Source: Bog-473 sp963766995
GTDB taxonomy: Bacteria > Actinomycetota > Acidimicrobiia > Acidimicrobiales > RAAP-2
Direction: 5' to 3'
DNA: 64,000 nt
Assembly: GCA_963766995.1 (NCBI GenBank)
Contig: CAVYCE010000001.1
Coordinates: forward strand, 248,001 to 312,000
Shown here in pieces: positions 16,652-27,613 of this stretch. The position numbers and the translations under genes were made by a program. The notes beneath the pieces are model-generated. The model was not told where the DNA came from, ran no database searches, and saw only the letters and a program-made list of their open reading frames with translations. Position 1 is the first letter of the stretch; each line of letters begins with the position of its first letter.

Positions 16652-17242
16652 GTGCTCAGCAGACGTAATTCGAACGCGCTCTATGGCGTTTTGTCGGCCG
16701 CTGATACGTACTTCGCGGCGACGGGTCAAATCAATGCACGCAGACTGACGAAGCCACTCCTCATGCCCGTTCTCATGGACGGGCGAGACCGATCCATCCA
16801 AACCGCATTGGCCTTTGGATGGCTGGGTGACATCGCCCTGCTCGGTAAGTCCAAAGCATCATTCCGACTTGGGTTGGCCAGCTTTCTCGCAGGACACTTC
16901 GCATGGGTGACGGTTCTACGACGTAAGTCCTCGGGACAACTGCGTAAGCGCCCGCTCAGCGCCCTTCCGTACCTGGGACTTTGGGCCGGACTCAATGCCT
17001 ACTTATGGCCGCGCTCCGGCAAAGAGCAGATCCCGGTCGTCATTTACAGCACAGCTTTGCTGGCCACCGCCCTCGCCGCGCTCGATACCGGAGACCTTTC
17101 AATTGCCTCCGGAGGCGCACTCTTCCTCCTGTCTGATGCCCTTATTGCCCTCGAGAAGTTCGCCGACGTCCAACTCCCTATGCACGAAGGACTCGTGATG
17201 GCCACCTATACCAGCGCTCAAGGCCTACTCAGCAATGCCTAG
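16652..17242 (+). CDS. Lysoplasmalogenase (YhhN/TMEM86 family) membrane protein
   Basis: A 196-residue polytopic membrane protein. It has the family marks TKPLLMPVL near residue 33, ALAFGWLGDIALL, FRLGLASFLAGHFAW, and near the C-terminus GALFLLSDALIAL. The YhhN/TMEM86 family hydrolyses the vinyl-ether bond of lysoplasmalogens; bacterial members are mostly uncharacterised, so the reaction here is inferred. The start is GTG. The HAD gene begins 27 bp downstream in the same direction. Confidence 0.85.
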   Translation: MLSRRNSNALYGVLSAADTYFAATGQINARRLTKPLLMPVLMDGRDRSIQTALAFGWLGDIALLGKSKASFRLGLASFLAGHFAWVTVLRRKSSGQLRKRPLSALPYLGLWAGLNAYLWPRSGKEQIPVVIYSTALLATALAALDTGDLSIASGGALFLLSDALIALEKFADVQLPMHEGLVMATYTSAQGLLSNA

Positions 17243-17269
17243 CGCCGCCGGCAGCCTTGAGACGTACAA

Positions 17270-17890
17270 ATGACGATTCGCGCCGTGATGTTCGATTTCG
17301 GTGGCGTCATATCCAGTAGTCCATTCGAAGCGTTCGCCGATCTGGAATCCGAACGAGGTCTTCCGAAGGACTTCATTCGTACCGTAAATGCCACAAACCC
17401 TGACCACAACGCGTGGGCTCAACTCGAGCGTGGCCATATCAGTATCGACGAATTCTCCACCCTGTGGTCCGCCGAGGCTCGCGCCTTAGGGCACGATCTC
17501 GATGGACGCCTCGTGCTGGAGAAGCTTGGAGGTGCAATTCGACCCGAGATGGTTGCCGCCATCGAAGGGTGTCGCCTCAAGTACAAGACTGCTTGCTTAA
17601 CCAACAACTTTGGTTCAGCCGAACTACCCACCTCCCAAGAAGTCGCAAGCGTCTACAGGCTCTTCGATGCCGTGATTGAGTCGCGAGTGATCGGGGTTCG
17701 AAAACCCGACCCCCACTTCTACGAGATCGCCTGCAGCACCCTCGGAGTTCGACCCGACGAATCAGTGTTTCTGGATGACTTAGGCGTCAACCTCAAACCG
17801 GCACGGGCCATGGGGATGCACACCATCAAGGTCGCAAATCCAAACAGTGCGCTGGCTGAACTGAAGGTACTGCTGCAACGAGACATTTGA
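17270..17890 (+). CDS. HAD-superfamily hydrolase (epoxide-hydrolase-N-like)
   Basis: A 206-residue HAD subfamily IA protein. Motif I is FDFGGVI: the nucleophile Asp is present, but the usual second Asp two residues on is replaced by Gly, as in many soluble-epoxide-hydrolase-like HAD proteins. Motif II is ACLTNN, motif III has Lys in GVRKPDPHFY, and motif IV is VFLDDLGVN. A helical cap lies between motifs I and II. It is probably a phosphatase or relative, though loss of the general-acid Asp may change the chemistry. The start is ATG; it is likely co-transcribed with the lysoplasmalogenase gene. Confidence 0.85.
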   Translation: MTIRAVMFDFGGVISSSPFEAFADLESERGLPKDFIRTVNATNPDHNAWAQLERGHISIDEFSTLWSAEARALGHDLDGRLVLEKLGGAIRPEMVAAIEGCRLKYKTACLTNNFGSAELPTSQEVASVYRLFDAVIESRVIGVRKPDPHFYEIACSTLGVRPDESVFLDDLGVNLKPARAMGMHTIKVANPNSALAELKVLLQRDI

Positions 17891-17970
17891 TATCGACAAG
17901 TGCACACCAACCGCCACTCGGGCTTGAACGCCGCTCAGTCCGGGCCGGATTGGGCCACAAATCAAGGAAG

Positions 17971-18042
<72 letters not shown>

Positions 18043-18121
18043 AAGGTTGTGAAACAGCCCAAAACGATATCAGTGAGTTGCCCGTCTCCCGTTCGGGTCT
18101 CGGGAGGGCTAGGTGGGAAGG

Positions 18122-19426
18122 TCAGGACTCCTCGAGGTAGTCCCGGAGGAGATGGGCGGCATCGGGTCGGCGGAGCTTGGCCAGGGTCTTGGATTCGATT
18201 TGGCGGACTCGTTCCCGGGTGACGCCGAACTCCTTGCCGACCTCTTCGAGGGTGCGGATTTTGCCGTCGTCTAGTCCGAAGCGAAGGCGGACGACGTCCT
18301 GCTCCCGTTCCGAGAGGTGGCCGAGGGCTTCTCGCACCGCCGCGTCGAGGAGGGAGCGAGTGGCGGCGTCATCGGGGATGACCGCTCCCCTATCTTCGAT
18401 GAGGTCGGAAAGGCTGAAATCGTCCTCGTCTCCCACTGGTTGTTCGAGGGAGACGGTGTCTTGATTGATGCGCTGGATCTCCCTGATGCGGTCGATTGGG
18501 AACTCAACGCGTTGTGAGACTTCTTCAATGGTGGGTTCGCGCCCTAGTTCCTGGAGCAGTTGGCGTTGGGCCCACACCACCTTGTTGATGGTCTCCACCA
18601 TGTGTACCGGAATGCGGATGGTGCGAGCCTGATCGGCAATAGCACGCGTGATGGCTTGCCGGATCCACCAGGTGGCATAGGTCGAGAACTTGAAGCCCTT
18701 CGTGTGGTCGAACTTGTCGACCGCCCGCATGAGCCCGAGATTTCCTTCCTGAATCAGGTCCAAAAAGGCGAGCCCTCTGTTTCTGTACCGCTTGGCGATG
18801 GAGACGACCAGTCGCAGGTTGGCTTCAATGAGTTCGTCCTTGGCTCGCTGGCCTTTTCTGACGAGGCGTCGGTTTCTTGTGATCTCAGTGGCCTCGAGCA
18901 TGTCGGTAGGCGGGCCTTCGCCGCTCTCGACCAAGCCGTGGGCGGCCAGGCGGGCCGCGGCCTCATTGCCCGCTTCAATCGCTTTGGCGATTTCCACTTC
19001 GAGCTCGGCGTTGAGAAGGGGGACCCGCCCGATCTCCTTGAGGTAGGTGTGCACCGGGTCTTCGGCACTGCCCATCGAATCGGGAGCGACCTGTGCCCCC
19101 CGCTTGCTGTTGATCTGGCGGGGTGTGCTCGATGGCCCTCGTGCGATGCGTCGATTTTCCTTGCGAATCTCTTCGTCTGGATCGAGGTCGTCGTCAAGCA
19201 GTGCGACGCCTTCGGCATTGATGCGGGCGAGGAGCGAACCGAGCACCTCGGGTGTCAACTCGACAGCGTGCAGCGCTTCGATGAGCTCGTCCTGGGTGAG
19301 GTGACCTTTGGCCCGGCCGGCAGCCAACGCGGCATCAAAATCGGTTTGCAACACTCCTGGCGGGAGAGCGTTGGCATCGAGGGCAACTACCTCGATGGCT
19401 GCTGCCGACTCCTCGCTCACCTGCAC
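18122..19426 (-). CDS. rpoD: Primary RNA polymerase sigma factor RpoD/SigA
   Basis: 434 residues. Region 1.1 is short. Region 1.2 is DPVHTYLKEIGRVPLL, region 2 has DLIQEGNLGLMRAVDKFD and FKFSTYATWWIRQAITRAI (2.2-2.4), and region 3 follows. Region 4.2 contains VGKEFGVTRERVRQIESK and ends LRDYLEES. These are the marks of the group 1 housekeeping sigma. A group 2 paralogue is less likely given the length and position next to dnaG. The start is GTG, 13 bp downstream of dnaG, recalling the dnaG-rpoD macromolecular-synthesis operon. Confidence 0.95.
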   Translation of the reverse strand: MQVSEESAAAIEVVALDANALPPGVLQTDFDAALAAGRAKGHLTQDELIEALHAVELTPEVLGSLLARINAEGVALLDDDLDPDEEIRKENRRIARGPSSTPRQINSKRGAQVAPDSMGSAEDPVHTYLKEIGRVPLLNAELEVEIAKAIEAGNEAAARLAAHGLVESGEGPPTDMLEATEITRNRRLVRKGQRAKDELIEANLRLVVSIAKRYRNRGLAFLDLIQEGNLGLMRAVDKFDHTKGFKFSTYATWWIRQAITRAIADQARTIRIPVHMVETINKVVWAQRQLLQELGREPTIEEVSQRVEFPIDRIREIQRINQDTVSLEQPVGDEDDFSLSDLIEDRGAVIPDDAATRSLLDAAVREALGHLSEREQDVVRLRFGLDDGKIRTLEEVGKEFGVTRERVRQIESKTLAKLRRPDAAHLLRDYLEES

Positions 19427-19439
19427 CGTTCCAGCGTGA

Positions 19440-21323
19440 TCATTCCCCCGTCGGTTCTCTCTCCGTAAGCCACGCTACCAATCGATCAGCCGAGTCGCGT
19501 CCGGAGGTCGGATCCTCCAGTTCTTCCAGCCAGCGACGTACTTGCACTGTCTCTGCCGCTCCCGATTGCCACGAAGCATCAAGCTCTCGCGCCGAGATGG
19601 CCAGTTCAGAGAGCGCCCGCCGAACTGCCTCTCGTATAAGGACTGTCACCACCGAATCCACGGGATCGCCGATCTCCGGATCGCCGAACAGTGGTTCCTC
19701 CACCGTCATTCGTCGCAGGAGAGCGGCGACATCGGTCTCAGCTGAAGCGATCGCGCCTTGCACATCTTCGTGTTCCAAGAGTGCAGTGAATGCCTCACGC
19801 TGCAGCTGGTCGACAAAGAGCACAGCTTGCAGTCGGTCCCCGACTTTCTCGGGGTGGTGCACTGCCAACTTGAGCGCTTCTAATCCCGGGCCGGAGCGTT
19901 GTGGTGCCGACCGGCGAGGTTGGTCTTGGAATTCTTCGTCGTAGGGACCTGGGTCATCGTCGTCTCGTGGTCCTGGCTCTTGATTGGTGAACCGTTTTTT
20001 GGCGGTGGGCTGGGGTTGTGGATTGGCCCGCTCGTGGGCCAGACGTTCACGCAATTTCGTGGCGTCGAGCCGGCAACGGTCGGCCAGTTGCATGACGTAT
20101 TGATCTCGAACGAGGTCGTCGGGATGCTCGGCCACGGCGGCCAGTGCTGCTTCGGCGGAGCGAGCTCGGCCCTCGGCGGTGGTCAGGTCGCCAGCTTGGA
20201 GAATGCGGTCCACCCGGAACTGGAGGAAGGGGCGGGCTTCGGCCACGGCGGTAGCCAAGGCCTGGGGGTCATTTCTGGCCAGGTCGCCGGGGTCACTTCC
20301 TTGGGGCAGGTTGGCCACAACGACGTCGACTTCGTGTTTGCGCTCCCATTCGTAGACACGAGAAGTGGCGTTCTGTCCAGCGCCATCGGCGTCATAGGCG
20401 AGCACTATGCGGCGTCCGAAGTTGCGGAGGAGGGTGAAGTGCTCTTCGGCCAGCGCTGTCCCACAGGTGGCGACCGCTCTGGGCACACCAGCCTGGAAGA
20501 AGCCGATGACGTCGGTGTAGCCCTCGCACACCACCACTTCGCCCTTGGCGATGACATCGGCCTTGGCCCAGTTGAGCGCGTAGAGCATGCGTCGCTTGGA
20601 GTAGATGGGCGTTTCCTGCGAGTTCTTGTACTTGGGCTCAGGCCGGTCCGGCGGGGGCTGGTTCGGTCGCAGCGGCAGGATCCGTCCGCCCAATGCAACC
20701 GGGCGTCCAGAGGGATCACAGATGGGAAAGAGGACCCGATTGCGGAAGGCGTCTTGTGCTCTTCCTCTTTTGTTTATGAAGCCCAGCCCGGAGTCGGTGA
20801 GGGTCCGCTCATTGAGTTTGAGTGCTTTGCTGAGTGCATCCCATTCATCGGGAGCCCAACCCAGTCGAAACTGGCGCACGACTTCGCCGTCGTAGCCCCG
20901 GGAGCGCAGGTAGTCCCGAGCGGGACCCGCGTCCTTACTTGTGAGGAGGCGCTCGTGGTACCAAACGACCGCGCGCTCCATGGCGTCGAGCAGGTCAGTG
21001 CGGCGCTTGCGGTCCTTGCCAATCTCAGCGTCCTCATGCAGGACGACGCCCGCTTTGTCGGCCAACACTCGGACGGCATCGACGAAATCGAGATGCTCGG
21101 TGGCGCGTACAAAGGTGATGGCGTCACCCGAGGCCTGGCAGCCGAAGCAGTAGTAGAAGCCCTCCTCCGCATTGACGCTGAAGGACGGACTCTTCTCGGT
21201 GTGAAACGGACAGAGACCAGTCCAGCGCCGGCCCACCTTTTTCAGCGCGGCGTGCTCGCCAATGAGCGCCACGATGTCGGTGGCCGCCCGGACTTGGGCG
21301 ACATCCTCGTCTGGAATGCCCAT
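19440..21323 (-). CDS. dnaG: DNA primase DnaG
   Basis: A 627-residue primase that makes RNA primers at the replication fork. The N-terminal zinc-binding domain has Cys38, His41, Cys59 and Cys62 (CPFH and CFGC). The TOPRIM catalytic domain has VVCEGYTDVIG with Glu near 267, followed by AYDADGAG. The C-terminal helicase-binding region after about 430 begins with a Pro/Gln/Arg-rich linker. The length is normal. The start is ATG, 39 bp downstream of the ppdK stop, so ppdK, dnaG and rpoD may be one transcript. Confidence 0.97.
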   Translation of the reverse strand: MGIPDEDVAQVRAATDIVALIGEHAALKKVGRRWTGLCPFHTEKSPSFSVNAEEGFYYCFGCQASGDAITFVRATEHLDFVDAVRVLADKAGVVLHEDAEIGKDRKRRTDLLDAMERAVVWYHERLLTSKDAGPARDYLRSRGYDGEVVRQFRLGWAPDEWDALSKALKLNERTLTDSGLGFINKRGRAQDAFRNRVLFPICDPSGRPVALGGRILPLRPNQPPPDRPEPKYKNSQETPIYSKRRMLYALNWAKADVIAKGEVVVCEGYTDVIGFFQAGVPRAVATCGTALAEEHFTLLRNFGRRIVLAYDADGAGQNATSRVYEWERKHEVDVVVANLPQGSDPGDLARNDPQALATAVAEARPFLQFRVDRILQAGDLTTAEGRARSAEAALAAVAEHPDDLVRDQYVMQLADRCRLDATKLRERLAHERANPQPQPTAKKRFTNQEPGPRDDDDPGPYDEEFQDQPRRSAPQRSGPGLEALKLAVHHPEKVGDRLQAVLFVDQLQREAFTALLEHEDVQGAIASAETDVAALLRRMTVEEPLFGDPEIGDPVDSVVTVLIREAVRRALSELAISARELDASWQSGAAETVQVRRWLEELEDPTSGRDSADRLVAWLTEREPTGE

Positions 21324-21362
21324 GGAAGGACGGTACCGCGGCGTAGCCGCAGTCGAGTCCGG

Positions 21363-24062
<2,700 letters not shown>

Positions 24063-24300
24063 CGGGCCTCCTTGCCCTGGCATGGCGAACCGCGTGCGAG
24101 CGGCGGTCATTAGGTGATCGTGGGTCCCACCCCCAGCCTGGGGCGGAATGCGTCAGCCTAATGGCCCGCCACCCCCCATTCCGGCCGTTGCCCGGGGTAA
24201 GGGCGCTTACCGCCCAATTTCCCCCTCACGGCGCGCTGGCCGCAGGGTCGTGATCTCAGGGACCGGGCGAACACCGTCCGAACCGTGAGGCGTTGTGTCG

Positions 24301-24786
24301 TTACTCGGGCGGTTCCTCGTCCTGACGTAGCGCGCTACTCACTTGGCGTTGGAACACTTCCTTGGCCTCGCGCATGAAGTCGCGCACGATGGCTAGTTCC
24401 TCAGCTTTGAACCGCTGTGCCACCGCCCGCATTTCTTCGACGATCGGGGCTTGGGCTCGGTCGAGTCGCTTTTGAGCCGAAGGGACGAGTTCGACCCAAA
24501 TCCGGCGTCTGTCCTCGGTGTCACGGCGGCGCACGACCATGCCCGCCTCTTCGAGGCGGTCGAGAAGGAATGTCACCGCGCCGGTGCTCAGGCCACTCTC
24601 TTCGGCCAGTTGGCCAGCGGTCATGGGACCCCGGTGTCCCAGGAGGTCGAGGCAGCGCATGTCGGTGCGGCTGAGCTTGAAGCGCTTGGCCACCCCTTCG
24701 TCGAACTCCGAGGCGGCGCCGAAGTAGCCAACGATCTCGGATCGGAGCTGTTGCACTAAGTCGCTGCGCGTCCATTGCCTTGACAC
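24301..24786 (-). CDS. MarR-family transcriptional regulator
   Basis: About 161 residues. A winged helix-turn-helix is clear: LGHRGPMTAGQLAEESGL then STGAVTFLLDRLEEAG, with the wing RRRDTEDRRRIW. The C-terminal helix is for dimerisation. It diverges from the ABC exporter genes and is very probably their repressor. The GTG at 24784-24786 is preferred; a TTG at 24819 would place the start inside the exporter's start codon and across the palindrome. The ligand is unknown. Confidence 0.88.
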   Translation of the reverse strand: MSRQWTRSDLVQQLRSEIVGYFGAASEFDEGVAKRFKLSRTDMRCLDLLGHRGPMTAGQLAEESGLSTGAVTFLLDRLEEAGMVVRRRDTEDRRRIWVELVPSAQKRLDRAQAPIVEEMRAVAQRFKAEELAIVRDFMREAKEVFQRQVSSALRQDEEPPE

Positions 24787-24792
24787 GTAAAT

Positions 24793-24809
24793 AACTTTAT
24801 CACTAAGTT
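24793..24809. promoter_or_regulatory. Candidate MarR operator (17-bp inverted repeat)
   Basis: AACTT, 7 nt, AAGTT lies in the AT-rich gap between the divergent marR and ABC exporter starts. Its position between the two starts and its length fit a MarR dimer site, so the regulator could repress both itself and the exporter. Assignment is by position only. Confidence 0.5.
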
Positions 24810-24818
24810 TCTTTGTCA

Positions 24819-25838
24819 ATGGCTCACAATTCTCTGGCGGTAGAAGCCCACGATCTGGTCAAGGTGTTCCCCAAGGGGAACGTCCGCGCTCTCGACGGTG
24901 TCTCGCTCGAAGTCGAGGCGGGCACCGTGTTGGGTTTGCTCGGCCCCAACGGTGCCGGCAAGACCACGGCGGTACGCATCCTGTCCACCATCCTCAAGCC
25001 CGACTCGGGGCATGCCAGCATTCTCGGCCATGACGTCGTCAAGCAGGCGGCCCGTGTGCGGGAACTCATCGGGCTGGCCGGCCAGTACGCCACGGTGGAC
25101 GAGAACCTGACCGGTCGCGAGAACCTGCGCATGGTGGGCCGGCTCTGTCATATCGGCGGTGCCGCGGCCAACTCCCGGGCCGACGAACTGCTAGAGCAGT
25201 TCAATCTCACCGAGGCGGGTAACCGCGGACTCAAGACCTATTCGGGCGGAATGCGTCGCCGTCTTGACCTGGCCGCCGCATTGGTCGCTGGTCCACCCGT
25301 GCTCTTTTTGGACGAGCCCACGACCGGACTCGACCCGCAGAGCCGCCAGGACATGTGGGTGGTGACCGAGGCGCTGGTGAAGTCCGGTGTGACCGTGCTG
25401 CTCACCACGCAGTACCTCGAAGAAGCCGACCGCCTGGCCAACCGGGTGGTGGTGATCGACCACGGTCGAGTCATTGCCGAAGGCACACCGGCCGAGCTCA
25501 AGGCCGACTTGGGCACCACCGTGATCTCGGTCTCGACGCCCGATGTGGAAGCAGCCCAGAAGGCGGCCGGCTTGATCAGCGGCCTGTCCAGCACCCCGCC
25601 GGTGATCGATGGCTCCACCGTCGAGCTCACGGTCGAGGATGGACCCAAGGTGGCCGCTGACGTCCTGCGCACGCTTGATCAACATGGTGTGCCGGTGGCG
25701 GGTTTGGCACTGCGCGAGCCCAGCCTCGACGACGTGTTCTTGAGCCTGACCGGACACCGGGCCGAAACCGACACCGATGCACCCGAAGATGAAGCCCCCA
25801 AGCGGGGACGCCGAGCAAAGAAGGAGAAGGCGGCCTGA
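24819..25838 (+). CDS. ABC transporter ATP-binding protein (DrrA-like exporter)
   Basis: 339 residues. One ABC ATPase domain is seen: Walker A GPNGAGKTT, the Q loop in LAGQYATVDENLTG, the signature YSGGMRRRLDLA, Walker B VLFLDEPTTGLD, and the switch His expected near TTQYLEEAD is replaced by Gln, as in DrrA-type proteins. The DrrA-type C-terminal region of about 100 residues follows, then a Lys-rich tail. It pairs with the permease 1 bp downstream to export a drug or lipid. The ATG is at 24819, with no Shine-Dalgarno visible, so it may be leaderless. Confidence 0.92.
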   Translation: MAHNSLAVEAHDLVKVFPKGNVRALDGVSLEVEAGTVLGLLGPNGAGKTTAVRILSTILKPDSGHASILGHDVVKQAARVRELIGLAGQYATVDENLTGRENLRMVGRLCHIGGAAANSRADELLEQFNLTEAGNRGLKTYSGGMRRRLDLAAALVAGPPVLFLDEPTTGLDPQSRQDMWVVTEALVKSGVTVLLTTQYLEEADRLANRVVVIDHGRVIAEGTPAELKADLGTTVISVSTPDVEAAQKAAGLISGLSSTPPVIDGSTVELTVEDGPKVAADVLRTLDQHGVPVAGLALREPSLDDVFLSLTGHRAETDTDAPEDEAPKRGRRAKKEKAA

Positions 25839-26662
25839 TGGCGACCATCGCAATACCAGTGGTGCCCGAGGTGCACGTGGTCAAGGGCAGCCGATTGAAG
25901 TGGGCCTTCTCGGACACCGCCACCATGACCGTCCGCAACCTCATCTCCTACACCCGCATACCCGAAGCGCTGTTTTTCTCGACGTTGCAGCCCATCATGT
26001 TTGTGCTGCTTTTCCGCTACATCTTTGGCGGTGCCATTCCCATTCCGGGTGGCGTGCCCTACGTCGATTACATGATGCCCGGCATTTTCGTGCAGTCGGT
26101 CATGTTTGGTGCCGTGAGTACCAGTGTCGGATTGGCCGAGGACTTACACAAGGGCCTCATCGAGCGCTTCCGAGCTCTGCCCATGGCCCAGACGGCCGTA
26201 CTGGCCGGCCGAACCACGGCGGACGGATTACGCAACGTGCTGGTGATCTGCATCATGACCGGTGTGGCCTATCTGGTTGGTTTCCGAGCCGGGGCTGGCG
26301 CGTTTGACTACATCTGTGGTGCGTTGATCCTCTTGGGCTTTGCCTACGCCATCAGCTGGGGCTTCGCCGCCGTTGGTCTGGCCGCTCCGACGGCCGAAGC
26401 GGCGCAGGTCATGGTCTTCCCGATCCTGATGCCGCTGACCTTCGCCTCGACGGCATTCGTGCCGATTCAGGCCCTCCCCCACTGGCTCCAGGGCTTCGTG
26501 CGCCATCAGCCGGTGTCGGTGGTGATCAACGGCGCCCGATCACTAATGGTCGGCGGCTACTACCACTCCACCAGCGCAGAGGTCGATGCCCTGCTGTGGA
26601 TTGTCGGCATTCTGGCCGTCATGGTGCCGTTGGGCGCCTGGCGCTACCGCAAGATCGCCTAA
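25838..26662 (+). CDS. ABC-2 type permease (DrrB-like)
   Basis: A 274-residue integral membrane protein with about six TM segments (hydrophobic runs near residues 45-65, 80-100, 130-150, 160-185, 190-215 and 250-268). The early RIPEALFFSTLQPIMFVLLF and the conserved LPMAQTAVLAGRTTADGLRN loop are DrrB/ABC-2 marks. The start overlaps the ATPase stop (TGATG), so production is coupled. It forms the membrane half of the DrrAB-type exporter; the substrate is unknown. Confidence 0.92.
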   Translation: MATIAIPVVPEVHVVKGSRLKWAFSDTATMTVRNLISYTRIPEALFFSTLQPIMFVLLFRYIFGGAIPIPGGVPYVDYMMPGIFVQSVMFGAVSTSVGLAEDLHKGLIERFRALPMAQTAVLAGRTTADGLRNVLVICIMTGVAYLVGFRAGAGAFDYICGALILLGFAYAISWGFAAVGLAAPTAEAAQVMVFPILMPLTFASTAFVPIQALPHWLQGFVRHQPVSVVINGARSLMVGGYYHSTSAEVDALLWIVGILAVMVPLGAWRYRKIA

Positions 26663-26678
26663 GACGTACCGACCCTCA

Positions 26679-27446
26679 CTACGCCGACAGCGGCGCTCCG
26701 TCCTGGCGGGCCTTGGCTGCCATGGCGTTCTCGAAGAGCGCGGTCGCCCTGGCCACTCGGCTGGCATAGCGGGGAGCGGTGAGGTCGGTCCGCAGCTGCG
26801 CTGCGACCACTTTGCGGGCCTCACTGGGCATGGCCGTATGCACGTCGTCGTTGGTGCCAAACACGGTGGCGGTGTAACTGTCGATGGTCAGGCGCACCAC
26901 TGACTGCAGGTCGTTGTCGTCGTCGTGGAACGGCACGAAGGACGCACCGAAGCGCTGATTGATTCGCTCGGTAATCCCACCCAGGTCCGACGTCGCTTCG
27001 TCGAAGGAGACCAACAGGGCGTAGTCCTGGACCTGAGGAAGCTGGCGGTAGAAGTGGATATAGCGACGCAGTTCGCTGTCGAAGTCGGGGGTGATGAATC
27101 GGGCCTTGAGCGAGATGATGGACGACACCGGCTCGCGCAGGAGCACCATGGCGGGAATGCCGCGCTGCTTGGCCAGTATCAGCGGGGCCACCGAGTGCAT
27201 GTGGCTGGCGATGGACACCTCTGGGTTGACCCGCCGGAAGGCCTCCCGCACAAAGCTGTTAGCCGCCGATTGGTAGCCCTCAATGACGATGCCGGTGTCG
27301 GCGGCCACGCCTGTACCGCGCCCGAAGTGGCAATGGAATTGGCTGTGCAGGCTCGGCGTCTTTTGGAGCAGCTGATCACTGAAGAGCTCGAGGTGATTGC
27401 GGGCTGGAAGGAGAAATCGCAATCTCTGCTTGATGGACGATGTCAT
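26679..27446 (-). CDS. Sulfotransferase-like P-loop protein
   Basis: About 255 residues. IVIEGYQSAANSFVREAF resembles the 5'-phosphosulfate-binding loop of PAPS-dependent sulfotransferases, and MVLLREPVSSIISLKARF resembles the 3'-phosphate-binding segment, with Arg and Ser in the expected places. The usual Gly-x-Pro-Arg-Ser-Gly-Thr loop is altered (GYQSAANS), so catalysis is uncertain. I chose the ATG at 27444-27446; the frame extends 40 codons upstream without convincing homology. It is convergent with the ABC permease and co-directional with glyS downstream of it. Confidence 0.6.
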   Translation of the reverse strand: MTSSIKQRLRFLLPARNHLELFSDQLLQKTPSLHSQFHCHFGRGTGVAADTGIVIEGYQSAANSFVREAFRRVNPEVSIASHMHSVAPLILAKQRGIPAMVLLREPVSSIISLKARFITPDFDSELRRYIHFYRQLPQVQDYALLVSFDEATSDLGGITERINQRFGASFVPFHDDDNDLQSVVRLTIDSYTATVFGTNDDVHTAMPSEARKVVAAQLRTDLTAPRYASRVARATALFENAMAAKARQDGAPLSA

Positions 27447-27613
27447 TGTCGACGCAGCCACGTGCACCCCTCGCCAAATGTCTTCCGAACACCGGTCGAC
27501 CCGTCGCCCGCCCCGGGCCGGTCTAGCAGTCGGAGTTTGGCTGACCGAGTCCGACCAGGCAAGCACCTGGCAGTCCGAAGCCTCGCTCCGCGGGGATTTC
27601 TTCGATCAACCAG

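Noticed and set aside
24196..24211. 16-bp palindrome GGTAAG-N4-CTTACC upstream of ppdK
   Set aside because: It is about 130 bp from the ppdK start with no regulator nearby; might be an operator but unsupported.
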